Shown here: piece by piece, positions 26,132-38,025 of the stretch
Position numbering within the stretch: the first letter of the stretch is position 1
Layout: every line of letters begins with the position of its first letter
DNA from: Azadirachta indica
Taxonomy: Eukaryota; Streptophyta; Magnoliopsida; Sapindales; Meliaceae
DNA: 64,000 nucleotides
NCBI GenBank assembly: GCA_022749755.1
Contig: CM040443.1
Span: forward strand, 19,079,228-19,143,227
Direction: 5' to 3'
The notes under the pieces: model-generated
What the model was told of the DNA's origin: nothing
The model's input: the letters and a program-made list of their open reading frames with translations, nothing else
Database searches by the model: none
Position numbers and translations under genes: made by a program

Positions 26132-29100
26132 GAAAAAAAAAAAACTCTCGTTTTTACCTCCACAGTTTTCACCGTCCAAGGGAAAAATAGTACATGAAAG
26201 AAGTCATACAGTTGCAGCATGTATAATGTGTTTTACGTGACCATCAGCTCTGTTGTGCATGCAGCATCTGCGACTCTGCATTCTGCACCCTAACATAAAA
26301 ATTTAACAGAAAAAAATTATCTCTCTGCTTTTACCTTCGTGAAATTTCGCAGTTGTAATTATTATTTTAGTGTTACTATTTCGTTTACGTGAATGAAGAA
26401 TCTGTACGGCCTTACTGAAACCAAAAACCAGAGATAATAAGAGTAGAAAGAAAGAGAAGTTGCTTTGCTTCTGTTTTGGCTTCTGCCTTTGCTTTTTTTT
26501 TGCCTTGCTTATTGGGTGAGCTTTACTTATTGAGGGTCTTAGCGTTGGCGCTGAGAGAAATCCATCGATGGGGTGATTGATACTTGACAATGTAAAAGCA
26601 AATGCCGCGGTTGACGATGGAAAAAAAAAATTTTTATTTTTCAGATTTCAGTAACAAGCCCCTTAAGGATTCTCCCTTTACATTTCCTTTTCCCAAAAAA
26701 AAAAAATTTTTTTGGGCAAGAGAGACCCTGAAAGGTCTAGGGTAATGTGCCCTTAAATTTAACCCTATCCTCTCTCTGGGTATAGGTCACTTCGTCCTAA
26801 TAATCAAAGCAAACAAAACGAAACAAACAAATACTGATGAGAGAATTGAGATTGATTCTAATCAGTCATCAATATCGCATCTCTCTCTCTCGTCAGCATC
26901 ACCTGGATTTTCCAGCCTACTCATTTTTTGTTTTTGTTATGTGAAAAGTTGTTTATTATTAGCTGGCGCAAGCAAAGCAAAAGGATTATGCAAAAGAATT
27001 GAGTCAATGAATCCATCATGAATCCTCTGCACCCACGCGTATTATTGCATTTGCTTGCAGTCTCGGGGCCAAAATGTTATCATTTGAAAGTTAGGGGGTC
27101 TCAATGTTTAAATAAATTTTAAATTTCTTTTTTCCAAATTGGAACCCCTACTTGTGATCTCAGAATCAACATTTTTACTCTAACCAGCGTGCGACACCTA
27201 TTACTATTAGTAATATTATATATTAAATAGTAATTCTTAAAACTTAATGGACCTATGTGCATTTAGATCAAACACCACATACTTAAGTGAGAATATCCCT
27301 CTAAAATATTCGTAACATAATTAAGCTTAAACGTTGTGGGCCCACACAAAAAAATTAATCAAGAAACAAATTCAACGGCTGTTTGAAATGTACGCGATGG
27401 TGAAAGAGCGTGGTTTCGGCACCTTGATTATCTCCCCCAACAACAGTATTGGCGGTACTTTATATTAATGACAATCTTAAAATGCCTGCTCTTTTTAATA
27501 AAATCATTAAACAGAATAAACAAGTAATTATGTGGGATAATAACATCTAGATCCATGTTTTTTAACAGAATAAAAAATACGATATAATATGTGATATGTT
27601 TCCTGTGAGTTGCTATGTTACCGAATTCCAAATTAAAAATTCTTAACCAAATAAAAAATTTGCCTTTTATGCTTCCAAAATAACATTATTTTTGAACTTA
27701 TTTGTTTTAATTTTTAAGGAGTATAAAAATGAATTCAACGATTTAATTTTGATTTTTTTAGTCCTGATGATTTGATAGAATCTGAAGTACGGACGTATAT
27801 GAACAACATTGTGAACTATGTTATTATTTGTGATTATGCTAAAATTTATAGAGACCTATGTGTTGTTACTGTAATCATTAATTTAATGGGTGGACGAGAG
27901 ACCTGTCCCGTACCTTGCAGACAGGCTATGAAGACAGACTTATGTGCACAGAGCTCATCATAACGAACCCTATAAACCCAGTTAGAGTTGGACACGTGTA
28001 TCATGTTAAAATTAAAATGAAATTAAAACCCAAGTTTTAAGCCTCAAACCAAGGTGGTTTTTTTTTAAAATTAATATTAAAAAGAGGGAAAAAATAATAA
28101 TAATAATGAGAATCATTCACCATATCTCTGTGCACTGATTATACGCGAAAGCATTCTCAAATCTTTCAAGATTTTATCAACTATATCAAGCAATTTTGGC
28201 AGACCCTTTTACAATTTTTGTAAGTTGTAAACAACTAAAAGGAGAATCTTTCATCTAATTTTATATAAATTTTTATTTGATATTTGGGTGGTATTAAATA
28301 AATACAAATTAATTATTTGATTTTTGGAATAAAGCAGGTAAATTTATTTCAAAGTAACTATAATTGAAAGAGCTTGAAATAATCTATTGAATAATAGTGT
28401 GTCCACTAAACATGGAACAAAATGAAGTAAGTAACTAATTCTATTAAAAAAATTGTGTTTGATTTTGGAATACCGAAATGGAATCTCTAAAGCTCTTTTA
28501 TTTTCAAGAACAAATGTTAAAAATATAATAAATTTTAGAAAAATTCAGACCATATTGTCAATGAACACGAAGTTGATAAAATGAAAAATAAATGATGAAT
28601 TCCAAATTAAGAATTGGCCAAACTTTTTTCTTTGTAATTTACACAAGAACTAGTAGTTCAATTTTAAGACACGTGTTTTTTTTTAAAAATAATTCTACAG
28701 AATATATTCAAAAGTATCTCTAATTTACGCGCAAAGTCCATAGACAGAGAAAGACCTCAAGATTTTGATCCACAAGACCTATACTTTACTTACTGCTCAC
28801 AATAAATAGTCTTGATATTTGTAAATTAATTAAAAAGTTATTTTTTTTTTTTTAAGTAAATTAATAAATTATTGTAAGCAAATTAACAAGTGTTTTAAAA
28901 AAGTCTTAGCAGTCCAATGACCTTTGTACACCAGTACAATCTTCCTATTATTCCTTCTGTTTTCAATTTAGTAAAATTAATTTCTTGGGATTTAAGTTAA
29001 CTTCTGCCAAATTCACATGCAGATATCTGTGTCAGTGACTATAATTTTTTTTTCTCTCATTTTGTTAAATTAAAAAACAAATTATCTTTTTCACTCCAGT

Positions 29101-29550
29101 GGGCAATTGCTTGGTTGTTATTGTTTTACAGGTCTGCAAACCCAGTTGTATCAGAAGCAACCTATTATTTTTTTAATTATTATAATTAATTAGGTTAATA
29201 TTATTATAATTGTTGTTGTTTAAGCTCATTGATTGTCACTTTCCTGGGTCTTGAAGCTGACAGAATCAAAATCATCTCTCTCTCTCTCTCATTTCACAAT
29301 CCTAGAAGTGCTTTTTCATTGCAGAAGCCAGAAGCAAGAAGCCAGAAGCAGCAGCTAGCAGCTAGCAATAGTAGCAGGAGCACGAGGAGTAGCAGCAGCA
29401 ATTTATTCAAAATCTTGATCATTTTAATTGGTGTGTAACAGGCAAAAAGTCTTACTAAAATCCCTGTAAATCACTCAAAAGGCCAAACCCCAATCGGCCC
29501 CATTTCTGATATCTCCCCCTGGCCCCTACTCAAAGCTCAAAAGCACCAAA
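24135..29550. other. Gene-poor interval with YIP4 3' end and AAA-ATPase upstream region
   Basis: The first few hundred bases are probably the YIP4 3' UTR, possibly spliced. The rest is AT-rich with poly-A runs (about 26103-26145) and an A/T palindrome at 26692-26716. A (CT)n tract lies near 29277-29292, followed by a CAG/AGC-rich patch (29320-29400) that may belong to the 5' region of the next gene. Short open frames here have no recognisable domain. No RNA gene seen. Confidence 0.55.
26692..26716. repeat. A12T7 palindrome flanked by CCC/GGG
   Basis: CCC, twelve A, seven T, then GGG form an inverted repeat able to fold into a short hairpin. A similar A10T5 block lies about 75 bases upstream. 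No gene or transposon edge is linked to it. Confidence 0.6.
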
Positions 29551-29882
29551 ACTCCTTTTTGTATTTTTCCTTCTCTCACATTTTCTGTTTTATATACTTA
29601 TTATTATTTCTTCTCTCTTATTTCTCTCTCTTATCGACCCTTTTCCCTTCTGCTTTATTCCCCCCCCTCCTCACCACGAATTTTCCCACCCCTTCAAATT
29701 CCAGAACCCTTAATTCAGTTTTCTCTATAAATTCAGCCTACGACTCTTGCTTCACTATAAGCTTCAATAACCAAGCCTACCCGTTTCCCATTTCTTTCTT
29801 CTTTTTACAATTTCAATACCGTTTCTGCTTTACAAAATCTTTTCTGAAAAGGAAACTTTGGCAACAAAACTAAAAGAAAACA

Positions 29883-31430
29883 ATGAAAGAATCCTGGTCT
29901 TCTTTGGCTTCATTGTTAGGCGTATTGGCCTTCTGTCAAAGCCTTCTCCAAGTCATTTTCCCACCGGAACTCCGTTTTGCTTCTCTCAAATTCTTCAACC
30001 GGATCTTCAACGTCTTCTCTTCCTACTGTTACTTTGACATCACGGAAATCGACGGCGTTAACACCAACGAGCTTTACAACGCCGTCCAGCTTTACTTAAG
30101 CAGCTCAGTTTCCATCTCCGGCAGCCGGTTGAGCCTCACTCGCGCTCTTAATTCGAGTGCTATCACGTTCGGTTTATCGAACAATGACTGCATATATGAC
30201 AGCTTCAATGGCGTTACGGTTCTCTGGGAACACGTTGTCTCTCCAAGACAAACGCAGACATTTTCTTGGAGACCGTTGCCTGAGGAGAAAAGAGGGTTCA
30301 CTCTTCGAATCAAGAAAAAAGACAAGTCTTTGATTCTCGATTCATATCTGGACTTCATAATGGAGAAGGCGAATGATATCAGAAGAAAGAATCAAGACAG
30401 GCTCTTGTATACAAATTCACGCGGAGGATCTTTGGATTCCAGAGGCCATCCTTGGGAGTCTGTGCCGTTTAAACATCCCAGCACGTTTGATACTTTGGCC
30501 ATTGACCCTGAGAAGAAGAAAGAGATCATGGAAGATTTGAAAGATTTTGCTGACGGGCAGTCGTTTTATCAGAAGACTGGAAGAGCTTGGAAACGAGGCT
30601 ATTTGCTTTACGGGCCACCTGGTACTGGTAAATCTAGTATGATTGCAGCTATGGCTAACTACCTTGGTTATGATATTTATGATCTTGAGTTAACTGAAGT
30701 GCATAATAACTCGGAGCTGCGGAAGTTGCTGATGAAAACAAGCTCAAAATCAATTATTGTCATTGAAGATATTGATTGTTCAATCAATTTGACTTACAGG
30801 AAGAAGAGTAATGGTTCAGGTCCAAGAAATAATTGTTATGATCCTGAAATGAGATGTGGGTCTGGTTCTGCTGCTTCGGTTGGTGGTGAAGACGGTAATA
30901 ATTCAATAACTCTCTCAGGTTTATTGAACTTTACAGATGGGTTATGGTCTTGTTGTGGCAGTGAAAGGATCTTTGTGTTTACTACTAATCACATTGAGAA
31001 GCTTGACCCGGCATTGCTCAGAAGTGGTAGGATGGATATGCATATTTACATGAGTTACTGTTCTTATCCTGCATTGCTGATACTGTTAAAGAATTACTTG
31101 GGGTATGAGGAAGCTGATTTGGAAGACGAAATTTTGAAGGAATTTCGGGAAGTTATTGACAAAGCAGAGATGACTCCAGCTGATATCAGTGAGGTCTTGA
31201 TCAAAAACAAGAGGGATAAGGACAAGGCAGTGAGGGAATTATTGGAGACATTGAAGCTGAAAGCAGAAAGGAAGATAAAAAATGGAGGATTAATGAGGGA
31301 GAAGAATTCAGATGACATGGAAGAAGAAGAAGAGCAAGAGAAAAGAGCTTTGGAGAGTCCAAAAGAAGGAAGTGACATTGAAGATGGTAATTGCAAGGAA
31401 GGAGAAGATCATGAAGAGAAAATAAAATGA
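29883..31430 (+). CDS. BCS1-like AAA-ATPase
   Basis: An intronless gene for 515 residues, the usual size for plant BCS1-like (AAA-ATPase ASD/OM66 group) proteins. A hydrophobic N-terminal segment (about 7-27) probably anchors it in a membrane; the plant AAA N-terminal domain follows (about 30-125). The ATPase core has Walker A GPPGTGKS (244-251), Walker B IIVIEDID (291-298), sensor 1 FVFTTNH (364-370), and R380 with SGRMD after it as the arginine-finger region. An insert of about 35 Ser/Gly/Asn-rich residues (about 307-341) separates Walker B from the next helix, as in related plant proteins. The C-terminal 45 residues are strongly acidic (EEEEE, EDGNCKEGEDHEE). Family members act in mitochondria, ER or plasma-membrane-linked stress responses; the substrate is unknown. 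Upstream sequence at 29550-29880 is T/C-rich and looks like a 5' leader. Confidence 0.92.
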   Translation: MKESWSSLASLLGVLAFCQSLLQVIFPPELRFASLKFFNRIFNVFSSYCYFDITEIDGVNTNELYNAVQLYLSSSVSISGSRLSLTRALNSSAITFGLSNNDCIYDSFNGVTVLWEHVVSPRQTQTFSWRPLPEEKRGFTLRIKKKDKSLILDSYLDFIMEKANDIRRKNQDRLLYTNSRGGSLDSRGHPWESVPFKHPSTFDTLAIDPEKKKEIMEDLKDFADGQSFYQKTGRAWKRGYLLYGPPGTGKSSMIAAMANYLGYDIYDLELTEVHNNSELRKLLMKTSSKSIIVIEDIDCSINLTYRKKSNGSGPRNNCYDPEMRCGSGSAASVGGEDGNNSITLSGLLNFTDGLWSCCGSERIFVFTTNHIEKLDPALLRSGRMDMHIYMSYCSYPALLILLKNYLGYEEADLEDEILKEFREVIDKAEMTPADISEVLIKNKRDKDKAVRELLETLKLKAERKIKNGGLMREKNSDDMEEEEEQEKRALESPKEGSDIEDGNCKEGEDHEEKIK

Positions 31431-31534
31431 ATTAAGTGGCAGATTGATATGGAAATTAAATTTTGTTAAGTGGTGGGGAAAATGAATTCAGTGGCTGGAC
31501 TGATGTGCAAATTAAATTTTGCTGAGTGGTGGGG
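31424..31534 (+). repeat. 55-56 bp tandem duplication spanning the AAA-ATPase stop codon
   Basis: Unit 1 (31424-31478) starts with the last Lys codon and the TGA stop; unit 2 (31479-31534) follows directly. Both read AAAATGAATT(A/C)AGTGGC and end with ATTAAATTTTG(T/C)T(A/G)AGTGGTGGGG. Since the stop is at the start of unit 1, the repeat extends the 3' UTR and not the protein. Confidence 0.8.
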
Positions 31535-33980
31535 GCCAATTGTGGGAAATGGAAAGAAACTGCAAAGATAAATCATTATCAATACTGGATCATGTCTCCA
31601 AGTTTCTAATGTTTGCTATATTTCGATATATCCATGGATCTTATGTTAGTTTAATAATGAAAAACTATATATTATATGTTATAATATGATCCAAAGATAA
31701 GCTTATTTGCATGTGGGTTTGGTTTGCCATGTGGGATTATTTTTTGCTTTTAATGTTACATTAATTTATCGTATAAGTTGACACACATATACATGTAATA
31801 TTTATGATTTGTAATTGTACGCATCCCCTGCACATCCTCTGCACATGCTAACACAACAAATCCTCTTGGGCAATGTATATTATTGGAATGGAACCAACTT
31901 TTCTTTACAATTCTAAGTAGCTGGGTTGCTCTCTACCACTGGATGTGCACATGGGAAGATTTTTTATGCAAATGGAACATGTTCAAAATTGTGAATATAT
32001 ATATACAGAGTTGGTTATAGGATCCGGAGAAAAAATCAATAATCATTTTCTAAGTCTTAATGATTGGTGACAGTCATTGTTTCATGTACGTACATATGGT
32101 CTATTCATTTGTTTATATATAAGTTATGTTAATTCTTGTTTAATTAAAGTTAGAAACTACAAGAAAATAAGTAATGTTGATCAATAATGCAAAGAATTGA
32201 AATAATTAAAGGAGTGAAAGGTTTTTGGCTTTTCAATGCCGCAAAGCAAAGTAGCTTGCTACGAAATGTTTATAATTGAGAACATGATATGCTTGTTTCC
32301 TTTCCCAGTTGTCCTCTTGGACGTACTTGAAAAAGTTTTCACAACTCTTCTCGAGTTCTTTTCCTACAACTTATTTGAACTAGGGCTTCTTTTTTCTTTT
32401 GTTAGCTTCTCACTGTATTTTCTTCATTATTGAAACTTTATTTTTATTATTAAAGAAATCCCAATTGTCAACTGTCACTTTTTTGAAAACCCATTAAAAT
32501 ATGGAAGTTAGTTGTTTCAAAAGAATAATCAGAATTTTTGTTAATTGTTTTAAAGAATCAAAAGAATAATATTCATGCATTTGTTAACTTGTAAAACTGT
32601 TAAAAACGAATAATATTTGTTTTCGATCTTTTAAGAATGCATGTAATTTTCAAAAACACAATGAAGTGGTGTTTTGAACTTTGTATGTAGTAAAATTTGA
32701 CAGCATGTGATTCAGAAACATGCACCAAGCAAGTCTCTTTTACTTGTTTATGAAATTAACATAAAAGACAACTGTTTTTGAAAAAGACAACTTTTTTTTG
32801 AAAAAAAAACATCAACCTAAATATTATTACTGTTATCATGAAATGACATGATTAGTGGATAAGATTAAGAAAAGAGGGGTAGTTAAGGAAATAAGAGTAA
32901 GTTAAAGTTGAAACAAATGAACAAGGTGGAGATTTTGTGTTGGCAAAAGAAGGATTGAGTTGATAAAAGCAAAGGAAGAAATAGGAAAAGTGTTGTGAGA
33001 AAAAGTTGACCCTTTTTTATTTTTATTTTTTTCTTGTTTATGAATATGAATATGTACGCGAGTTGGAAAGGCAAGCAAGAGGATTTAGGCCTTCATCTGT
33101 TGCTGACAACAAATCTCAGCAAAAGCCTAAAACACAACCATGTTTTCCATGTACAACACGTCTCAATTGTCTGTGTATACCCAAGCAATCATCATATCAG
33201 AATTAAAGAGCCAATCCTTTTCTTGTATGCATGCATGTATGTATAGAACTTTTTTCAACTTCTTTTTCGGCGAAGCATGTACAACTACTTCGCAATAAAA
33301 AAGCCAAAAACAAAAAAAAAAAAAATAAAAATAAAAATTTAGGGTTGTACAGGGGGTTAAATGAATAGTCTGTTTGATTATTTATTTAATACTTCTATTA
33401 TATAGTTTGCTCAATTAAGAAATCTATATATTTAATTTTTTTTTTTTTTTGGCTATATATGCTTCAATTTCATCTCTTGATGAACTTTATCTCGTGCATT
33501 CAATTATATTCCGTATAGCAATGTTTCAGAAAAAGGGCCCTGCCTAGAAATGGTCTAGATTTTAATAATGCATCAAAATTTGAATGAATACAACAAGAAA
33601 ATCATATTCTTCTCAAACAAATTGACTAACGGTCTTATCTTATTTTGTGTGTATGTGAGTATGTGTGTATTATTGAAGCAGGCTGCAGGCATATAATATT
33701 TCTGATAGCCACACATCTCAAACAAAGAATATATATATATGTGTTATGTATGTATGTATGTATGTATGTATGTATGTATCACATTCCTCTTCAGACCAGT
33801 TCAATAAATAGTAAATATTACAATGAATTTTGTTCCTGTGGCTCCCCATTGAAACATGTAATGGCCCCCACGAACAAAAATTATATGGTAGGTGAGCGTT
33901 GTCCAACGTTTAGTCCAATACTGCTGTATGTTTTGCTCTCTACTTTCTAAAGTTCTTTTAGAAAATTAGAATAATTTCAA
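31535..33980. other. Intergenic region with microsatellites
   Basis: AT-rich, no gene seen. It contains a (GTAT)n microsatellite of about nine units near 33744-33779 and several A/T runs. The first ~150 bases are probably the AAA-ATPase 3' UTR. Confidence 0.6.
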
Positions 33981-33990
33981 AGGTGCCGGC

Positions 33991-34266
33991 TCACGGCACA
34001 AGAAATCGCATGTTGGCTGGGTGTGCTGGGGTGTGACAACTCAAGCACATTGATGTTTCATGGTGCAAAGTCGGCTTCAGTCTCAAGGGCTATTATGTAG
34101 GGGACTTAGACCACCCCTGCCCGAACTGGTCGGGGACTGAAGCCGTCCTCCTGATGAGGCCAAGGTAGGCCGAAACCAGTTAAATATGCGACGGGATAAT
34201 AAGGCTTACCCTCGACATGGGGGTCTACGAGGGTGCCGCACGTGCCTTTCTGCTGGGTGCGTGACA
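33991..34266 (+). repeat. 5' LTR of the TRIM element
   Basis: Matches 34747-35023 apart from about four small differences, including a missing AG near 34109 and T versus C near 34252. Its first bases are not TGTCAC: the flank reads GCCGGCTCACGGCAC, so the TG of the end seems lost or changed. It contains inverted arms CGGCTTCAGTC (34072-34082) and GACTGAAGCCG (34135-34145). Confidence 0.88.
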
Positions 34267-34268
34267 GA

Positions 34269-34281
34269 TGGTATCAGAGCC
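34269..34281 (+). other. Primer-binding site for initiator tRNA-Met
   Basis: TGGTATCAGAGCC, two bases inside the 5' LTR. This is the commonest primer-binding site of plant LTR retrotransposons, and its position confirms the LTR boundary and the element's plus-strand orientation. Confidence 0.93.
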
Positions 34282-34743
34282 AGGTTCGAGAATTTCCGCA
34301 AAATCTCGCTACGTTCCTGACTCCTGTGGGAATCCACCGAGATGGCCGAGGATATTAGCCCGTAAGATTGGGCGAGGGAAAACGAGGTGTCTATTGTGTG
34401 ACCCTTCGCCACGCAGCCTCGAATGTGGGCGTGCTCGCACAATGATGTGTCCTGCGGTATGGGGATCTTCCTGGGGGGGAAGATGAGCATTGTGGTTTGA
34501 AAGGCAACCGCATAGCGCCTCATCTACGCCAAGTACTGCTACCACCGTACGTCGAGGATGGCGTGCCCGCACGACGTGGTGTTATCGTGTTCTCTTTATG
34601 GGAGTCTCCTTAGCCCGGAGGAGATGGGCGTTATGGAGTGGAGCGGCATGCAGGGTAGGACCTCGATGGTCTACCAATTGAGCTGGCGAAAAATTTGAAG
34701 ATGGCCGCGTGCACGAGGACGTGCACGATTCGGTGGTGGAGAA

Positions 34744-35023
34744 TGTCACGGCACAAGAAATCGCATGTTGGCTGGGTGTGCTGGGGTGTGACAACTCAAG
34801 CACATTGATGTTTCATGGTGCAAAGTCGGCTTCAGTCTCAAGGGCTATTATGTAGAGGGGACTTAGACCAACCCTGCCCGAACTGGTCGGGGACTGAAGC
34901 CGTCCTCCTGATGAGGCCAAGGTAGGCCGAAACCAGTTAAATATGCGACGGGATAATAAGGCTTACCCTCGACATGGGGGTCTACGAGGGTGCCGCACGT
35001 GCCTTTCCGCTGGGTGCGTGACA
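34744..35023 (+). repeat. 3' LTR of the TRIM element
   Basis: A complete 280-base LTR with intact TGTCAC and GTGACA ends, followed by the GCCGG repeat of the target site. It carries the same 11-base inverted arms as the 5' LTR. Confidence 0.9.
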
Positions 35024-38000
35024 GCCGGCTCACTTACATCTACACATTATATTAATTAATTACTTTGAATCAAACAAGGATCTTAGACTATCTATTTATT
35101 TTATATATATTAATGTATAGGGAATTTCCTGAAACCTATAAATACTTTAAAATATTAAATATTTTTCTATTAATTTACATCATAATCTTAATACATATTT
35201 AATTTTTCTACCGTCTATTATTCCAATGTTTTTATGAAAAAATATTTACGTAAGTAATGAGTAATAAATAATATTTGATCTAATAAAAAATTTGATAAGT
35301 TGGTGAAACAATACAATATAAATTTGATAATTTGAAAAGTTTGGTAATGGTATATATTTGATTTTTTTTTTTTAATTAATGCTAAGAAATTTGATAAACT
35401 AGTAGAACTTAGAAAATAAATGGTCTCCATGCATTCTTTCGTGGGATTTTATTCGGATAAAATAAATAATAATATCCAATTATAGGGTGATCCAAATTCA
35501 AAGGAATGCGTGATTTCCAAAGCATTATCCAAGAATTTTCCAGCGAGAGTTTCAGATAATTATTCAATCTTGTATAAATTTTTTGTTTTCAAAAAATAAA
35601 TTAAAAGACTTGAATAATTGATAGCCATTCGTGATCAGAAGAAACCAATTTCAAATAAGAATCCAAAATTTGATTTCAGAATCAATAAAGTCCAAGTACT
35701 GTGGCCCCATGCCATTAATTTTGGTAGAGAAATTCGAAGTCCCTGGAACAAGCAAATCGCGTAAACTCCGTGGGAACGGAATATATTGCAATTTTCGACT
35801 GTAAATTAATTATTTTGTTAATTAATTACGATTAATTAAATATAAACTTTCCAAAAAAAAAATTAACATATTATTATGCTATTTTCATAAGTTCAAAAAC
35901 ACTACCTTTTAGACTTATTTCTTTCAAAGAGCGAGCTAGGATCATCAATCATTCTTCTCTATATATATGCCCCCTGAATAAGCCAGCCATTGATTTCAAT
36001 GGACAATAAGAATTAAGAATCAGATGCTGATATATTATGTGTGTACATATACATCTATATCTGTCAACTCTTAAAAGATTATTAGAATCTTGGACTAATT
36101 AAAAGGGCAAATAATTGAAAAGAGAAAAGATTGCAGGCCTTCCAATTTAATTAATTATAAACATCTTAATTTTCAAAATTTGGATTCTTAGACCAAATTT
36201 TAAGGACTCAAAACGAATATATTGCCAACCCTTTGGAATATGTTAAGCTTTATTATTTTCTTAATTAATTCTAATTAAAGATGTCCTAACAATTGGGAAC
36301 CGTATATCGCAAATCAATAAAGTACATATTACCAAGACGCATCAAGAACAGTCGGTACAAATCTCATTAATTGTTAATTAAGGGATGAATTTAATTTTTC
36401 TAAGTCAAAATCACAATAGTTGTTCAATTTACATTTGTTCAATGTATTTATGATATTCTGAAAGATCTTGTAATATATTATTTTTACCTGTGTTGGTCAA
36501 AATTTTTCATTATTGTGTACATGTAAATGCAGTAGCTCCGACTAGAAGACAAATAACATTGTTTGGTTTGTGTTTGTTCCAATCTTTGAAATGGTCAAAA
36601 AAAATCGATTTTTTCTTTTCCAAAAAAGTAAAAGTTCTTTTTTGGTTTGATAAGCATTAAATTGTTGGGAGAGTGGATTATATACATTGATTTAATTTAA
36701 ATATTATACTTGCATATAGAGCACAACTGTATGGGTAAAAATATAAGCATTAATTTAAATAAGGTTATGCAGTTGTCCGTATCAATTGAATTATGGGAAA
36801 ATTAATTTCCAAGATAAAAAAACTTCAATTCATGTTACCGACAAAATCAAAGTTATTGGACTCGAATGCTACCAAACTATTGGGCCCATTTCCTTGTTCT
36901 ACATTACATCATGTTGTAGTCCCTGTCCATGTCTTCGTCCGGTATGTTTTTGAATTAATTATCAACATTAAATGCTGAAAAATTAGAATGAAAGAATACA
37001 TAATAATAATAATAATAATTAAAATTCTCTCTTAATCTAAATTTTTATTCGATCACTGTCCTCTGAGTACATTTTTTCGCCTAATTTAAATCTTTACCAT
37101 AATTTCAATTCATCTTAGGATTTGTTAACTCAAACATTTTAAGCAAAATTTATGTAGATGAAGTTCTTAATGGATTTATTTATTTAATCCAATTCCAATT
37201 AGGCCCAATCATTGCTTTAAAAGGTGTTAGGCCCAAAGATATTCTCTTGATAAGGATTTTCTTCCCTAGATGCTAAATGTCCTTCACTTATTCCTTAAAC
37301 GGTGCCGTATTGAATTCCCAAGTAAGGGCAAATTTACATTACATACATACAGATATACAAAATACACTAATTATTTAGCAGACGACACCATTCATATTAT
37401 GATATGATATGACGAGTAATATTGTCACATGGTACTGACTGTCTTGTTAATCAACGGTTTTAACTTTATTCACAAGATCATTATACAAAATTGTGTCTAA
37501 TGTGTAAATGCGTTTCATAAAATGAGTGACATTACTCGTGGTATCTCAAAGTTGACCTATTTTTTTTTTTTTTTTTATATAAACCCCGATTTAGCATGTG
37601 ATTGTCAAAGAAAATTAAAAAAGAAAAACAAATGCCAGATCTCATTCGTGTGTGATCGGCCTGCCTGCCGTGAAGCAGGACTAAGCGTTGGACCAAGTTG
37701 GGCCTACACCTGCCTTGCCTACTAGCCTACACGGGTTCATCTTTTTTGGGTCCGGCCCGTTTACTTGACATCTCTTTGACAAATTCCTAATTGGACTTAG
37801 CATGTTTTCTCCCAGAAAGAATTTGCTTGATTTAATTATAAAAAAAGAAAACATGTTTTAGTTAAACTCAAATGAGAAAATTTGATTTAAGCTAAATATT
37901 AATTTTAAAATTAAGATTTAGAAATTAATATTCAAAAGATTTAGAAATTAGAACAATAATTTAGTTTACTATTTTAATTTGATAAAACTATATTAAGTCA

Positions 38001-38025
38001 CACGCTCACTCCCATTCTATTTAGA
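35024..38025. other. AT-rich intergenic region
   Basis: No gene seen. A G+C-richer patch at about 37650-37765 (with GGCCTGCCTGCCGTGAAGCAG and GGGTCCGGCCCG-like blocks) stands out from its surroundings and may be a transposon fragment of unknown type. A short (AAT)n run lies near 37000-37018. Confidence 0.55.

Larger units (their letters stand above)
33991..35023 (+). mobile_element. TRIM-type non-autonomous LTR retrotransposon
   Basis: Two direct repeats of about 275-280 bases flank a 477-base interior. The 3' LTR starts TGTCAC and ends GTGACA, the usual short inverted TG...CA ends. Two bases after the 5' LTR comes TGGTATCAGAGCC (34269-34281), the standard primer-binding site complementary to the 3' end of plant initiator tRNA-Met. 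A purine-rich GGTGGTGGAGAA just before the 3' LTR can serve as polypurine tract. GCCGG (extended match GCCGGCTCAC) occurs on both outer sides, as expected for a target-site duplication. The interior has no gag or pol coding, so it would need enzymes from another element. It is far richer in G+C than the DNA around it, and the LTRs differ at only a few positions, so the insertion looks fairly young. Confidence 0.9.

Noticed and set aside
29559..29873. 104-residue frame just before the AAA-ATPase
   Set aside because: It is T/C-rich and reads as Phe/Leu/Ser runs; it is more likely the 5' leader. An upstream ORF role cannot be excluded, but nothing supports a product.
34206..34803. Several frames inside the TRIM element
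   Set aside because: They arise from its high G+C content, overlap on both strands, cross LTR borders, and show no gag, protease or polymerase motif.
33991..35023. Identity as a Cassandra (5S rRNA-bearing) element
   Set aside because: I looked for the conserved 5S internal control words in the LTR and found none.
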